Positions 61,811 through 64,000 of a stretch of 64,000 nt of DNA are shown piece after piece. The notes beneath the pieces are model-generated. The model was not told where the DNA came from, made no database searches, and was given only the letters and a program-made list of their open reading frames with translations. This stretch comes from Oceanobacillus manasiensis (GTDB lineage: Bacteria; Bacillota; Bacilli; Bacillales; Amphibacillaceae), in the NCBI RefSeq assembly GCF_000724085.1, contig NZ_CCDL010000001.1, positions 1,116,001-1,180,000 on the forward strand, given 5' to 3'. The translations under genes and the position numbers were made by a program. Each line of letters starts with the position of its first letter. Positions within the stretch are counted from its first letter, which is position 1.

Positions 61811-63184
61811 ATGCACAAAATAGCAGTAGCAGGAACAGGTTACGTAGGCCTTGTAGCCGGAGCGTGTTTTTCAGAGGTTGGCCACAACGTAACTTGTGTC
61901 GATATTGATGAAAATAAAGTAAAGACAATGAAACAAGGTATTTCTCCAATTTATGAAGAGGGATTGGAAGAATTGATGCAGAAGAATTATGCTGCTGGAA
62001 GAATTGATTACACGACAGATTATCAAACTGCTTATAAGGATGCAGACGCCATTTTTATTGGAGTAGGAACTCCGGAGCAAGCTGATGGATCTGCTAATCT
62101 ATCATATATTGCAACAGTTGCAAGACAAATCGCAGAATCAGTTGAAAAGGATTGTCTAGTTGTCGTAAAATCCACTGTACCAGTTGGGACAAATGATAAG
62201 GTGGAGCAATTCATCAATGACTTCCTAGTTAATGATGTACGAGTAGAAGTTGCATCTAACCCAGAGTTTTTAGCACAAGGATCTGCTGTGAAGGATACCT
62301 TACAAGCTGAACGTATTATTATTGGGACGGAAAGTAAGTGGGCGGAAGATGTGTTATTGGGTCTATACGAGCCATTTAACCTGCCAATCGTATCTGTTAA
62401 TAGAAGATCAGCAGAGATGATCAAATATGCCTCCAATGATTTTCTAGCTTTAAAAATATCTTACATGAACGATATCGCCAATCTTTGTGAGTTAATTGGT
62501 GCGGATGTTCAGGATGTAGCAAGAGGGATGAGCTTCGATGATCGGATTGGAAGTAAATTCTTGAATGCAGGCATTGGCTATGGTGGATCATGCTTCCCGA
62601 AAGACACCAAAGCACTTGAGAACATTGCGAAACAAAATGGCTACGAACTAAAAACAGTTAAAGCTGCAATTGATGTAAACAAAGAACAAAAGACACTACT
62701 ATACAAGAAAGCAAGCAAACGTCTTATTACATTTAATGGTCTGAAGGTTGCCGTGCTTGGACTAACGTTTAAGCCAGGAACGGATGATTTAAGAGAAGCA
62801 CCATCCTTAGAAAATGTTCCTCTTCTATTAGAACAGGGCGCTGATATTTATGCGTATGATCCTGTTGGTGCTGAGAATTTTGCTAAAGTTCATCCAGAAG
62901 GGCCTAAAGCAAAAGGAAGCATTACATATGTTTCAAATGCCGAACAAGCATTGAAAGATGCACATGTATGTTTTGTATTCACCGAATGGGGAGAAGTTAA
63001 AGCTGTAACTCCAGAGCAGTATGGCGAATTAATGCGTACCCCTCTAGTCTTTGATGGAAGAAATATCTATGATTTACAAGAGATGGCTATTGCAGGTGTT
63101 GAGTATCATTCTGTAGGTCGAAATACAGTAACGAAAGAAGATATAAAGGAGACGAAAAACCATGCCGTACCAAACGCTAGATAA
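61811..63184 (+). CDS. ugd: UDP-glucose 6-dehydrogenase
   Basis: 457 residues. IAVAGTGYVGLVAGACFSEV is the NAD site; the catalytic Cys is in GIGYGGSCFPKDTKAL; SNPEFLAQGSAVKD and GLTFKPGTDDLREAPS are family blocks. Oxidises UDP-glucose (from GalU, 47.2 kb) to UDP-glucuronate with two NAD. AAAGGA site before ATG. Its 3' end overlaps the epimerase start by 23 bases. Base composition is again closer to the early part of the locus than to the AT-rich middle. Confidence 0.96.
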   Translation: MHKIAVAGTGYVGLVAGACFSEVGHNVTCVDIDENKVKTMKQGISPIYEEGLEELMQKNYAAGRIDYTTDYQTAYKDADAIFIGVGTPEQADGSANLSYIATVARQIAESVEKDCLVVVKSTVPVGTNDKVEQFINDFLVNDVRVEVASNPEFLAQGSAVKDTLQAERIIIGTESKWAEDVLLGLYEPFNLPIVSVNRRSAEMIKYASNDFLALKISYMNDIANLCELIGADVQDVARGMSFDDRIGSKFLNAGIGYGGSCFPKDTKALENIAKQNGYELKTVKAAIDVNKEQKTLLYKKASKRLITFNGLKVAVLGLTFKPGTDDLREAPSLENVPLLLEQGADIYAYDPVGAENFAKVHPEGPKAKGSITYVSNAEQALKDAHVCFVFTEWGEVKAVTPEQYGELMRTPLVFDGRNIYDLQEMAIAGVEYHSVGRNTVTKEDIKETKNHAVPNAR

Positions 63185-64000
63185 TCAAAAGACATATCTT
63201 GTTTCTGGCGCAGCAGGTTTTATTGGATTCTTTTTATCTAAGAAACTTTTAGACCAAGGCTGCAAGGTAATCGGGATTGATAATGTAAATGACTATTATG
63301 ATGTGAAATTAAAGCACACACGTCTTGATCTGTTACGGCCATACGAGCAGTTCACCTTTATTGAAGGGGATATTGCTGATAAGGAAAGCATTATGAATCT
63401 ATTTGCGACTCATAATCCTGATATTGTAGTCAATCTGGCTGCACAGGCTGGGGTGCGTTATTCTATCGAAAACCCAGACGTCTATATGCAAAGCAATGTG
63501 ATTGGTTTTTATAACATACTAGAGGCATGTAGACAACACCCAGTTGATCATCTTGTCTATGCTTCATCTAGCTCTGTGTATGGAGCCAACAAGAAGGTAC
63601 CTTTTGAGGAAACAGATTTTGTAGACAACCCAGTATCATTGTATGCATCTACAAAGAAATCGAATGAGCTTATGGCACATACATATAGCCATCTTTATAA
63701 TATCCCAGCAACAGGGCTGCGCTTCTTTACTGTTTACGGCCCAATGGGTAGACCGGATATGGCGTACTTTGGCTTTGCGGATAAATACTTTAATGGTGAG
63801 GCAATCAAGATCTTCAATAACGGTGATTTTGAGAACGATCTATATCGAGACTTCACTTACATTGATGATATCGTTGAAGGTATTGAAAGATTGCTCAGCA
63901 ACGCGCCAGAAGGCGATGTACAGCATAAAGTATTCAATATCGGAAACAACAGTCCAGAAAAGCTCATGACTTTTATTACCACGTTAGAGAAATGCTTAGG
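63162..64000 (+). CDS. NAD-dependent epimerase, UDP-glucuronate 4-epimerase type (partial)
   Basis: Starts at ATG 63162 behind AAAGGAG and stays open to the window end (279 codons seen). Extended SDR: YLVSGAAGFIGFFLSKKLL (NAD site), NLAAQAGVRYSIENP, SSSSVYGAN, YASTKKSNELMAHTYSHLY (Tyr-Lys pair) and RFFTVYGPMGRPDMAYFGFA, a pattern typical of UDP-GlcA 4-epimerases. With Ugd it would supply UDP-galacturonate. The C-terminal end lies outside the window. Confidence 0.92.
   Translation, partial: MPYQTLDNQKTYLVSGAAGFIGFFLSKKLLDQGCKVIGIDNVNDYYDVKLKHTRLDLLRPYEQFTFIEGDIADKESIMNLFATHNPDIVVNLAAQAGVRYSIENPDVYMQSNVIGFYNILEACRQHPVDHLVYASSSSVYGANKKVPFEETDFVDNPVSLYASTKKSNELMAHTYSHLYNIPATGLRFFTVYGPMGRPDMAYFGFADKYFNGEAIKIFNNGDFENDLYRDFTYIDDIVEGIERLLSNAPEGDVQHKVFNIGNNSPEKLMTFITTLEKCL

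Noticed and set aside
63643-63969. 108-codon plus-strand frame near the window end
   Set aside because: Lies in another frame inside the epimerase gene, which is open from 63162 to the window edge with complete motifs.

Overview
The window looks like the chromosome of a low-GC Gram-positive bacterium of the Bacillaceae, most like the halotolerant Oceanobacillus/Virgibacillus group. The grounds are AGGAGG-type ribosome sites with many TTG and GTG starts, a T-box leader on a tyrosyl-tRNA synthetase gene, a BlaR1/BlaI/penicillinase module, a class D sortase with an acidic LPxTA surface protein, and an EpsC/EpsL/EpsM/EpsN-type polysaccharide locus. The genus is inference; no rRNA marker is present.

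Layout. 1-11.3 kb: a 21-bp tandem repeat array, a BCCT osmolyte transporter, an aldose epimerase, then mostly single small accessory genes (serine hydrolase, S41 peptidase, VOC, GNATs, lipoprotein, PlsY, DinB, tiny membrane proteins). 11.5-14.9 kb: a TyrZ-type tyrosyl-tRNA synthetase gene with its tyrosine T-box leader, split by an IS200/IS605 element (tnpA + tnpB). The inferred ends restore a 404-residue reading frame exactly. 15-18.8 kb: blaI-blaR1 divergent from a lipoprotein class A beta-lactamase, with three BlaI-type operators. 19-27.6 kb: more accessory genes, including a ~370-bp duplication around a HAD phosphatase in which each copy carries a differently broken small membrane gene, and two SDR oxidoreductases. 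27.8-34.8 kb: a beta-glucoside/cellobiose PTS operon with a PRD activator, a GH1 6-phospho-beta-glucosidase and an AGE-family epimerase. 35.4-40.9 kb: an acidic LPxTA surface protein overlapping its class D sortase, a heptad-repeat protein, a NERD nuclease-like protein, a long repeat array and a triple-LysM NlpC/P60 endopeptidase.

41.2-64 kb is one polysaccharide (capsule/EPS) locus: a chain-length/kinase-activator protein, BY-kinase, PHP tyrosine phosphatase, two LuxR-type regulators, membrane-bound UDP-sugar 4,6-dehydratase, GalU, a lone prepilin-like protein, aminotransferase, initiating sugar transferase, acetyltransferase, three GT4 glycosyltransferases, a pyruvyl transferase, a Wzy-like polymerase, a decayed TupA-like gene, a QueC-like PP-loop protein, a Wzx flippase, UDP-glucose dehydrogenase and a UDP-glucuronate 4-epimerase cut by the window edge. 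Together they suggest an anionic polymer built from a bacillosamine-type amino sugar, hexuronic acids and pyruvylated residues, made by a Wzx/Wzy route under tyrosine-kinase control.

The most unusual points are: the IS-split but restorable tyrZ, whose TnpB guide would match the empty site; a family of 21-bp tandem repeats in four arrays, all in the same orientation; a QueC-like PP-loop protein inside the polysaccharide locus; a TupA-like pseudogene; and a hairpin that buries the ribosome site of the prepilin-like gene.
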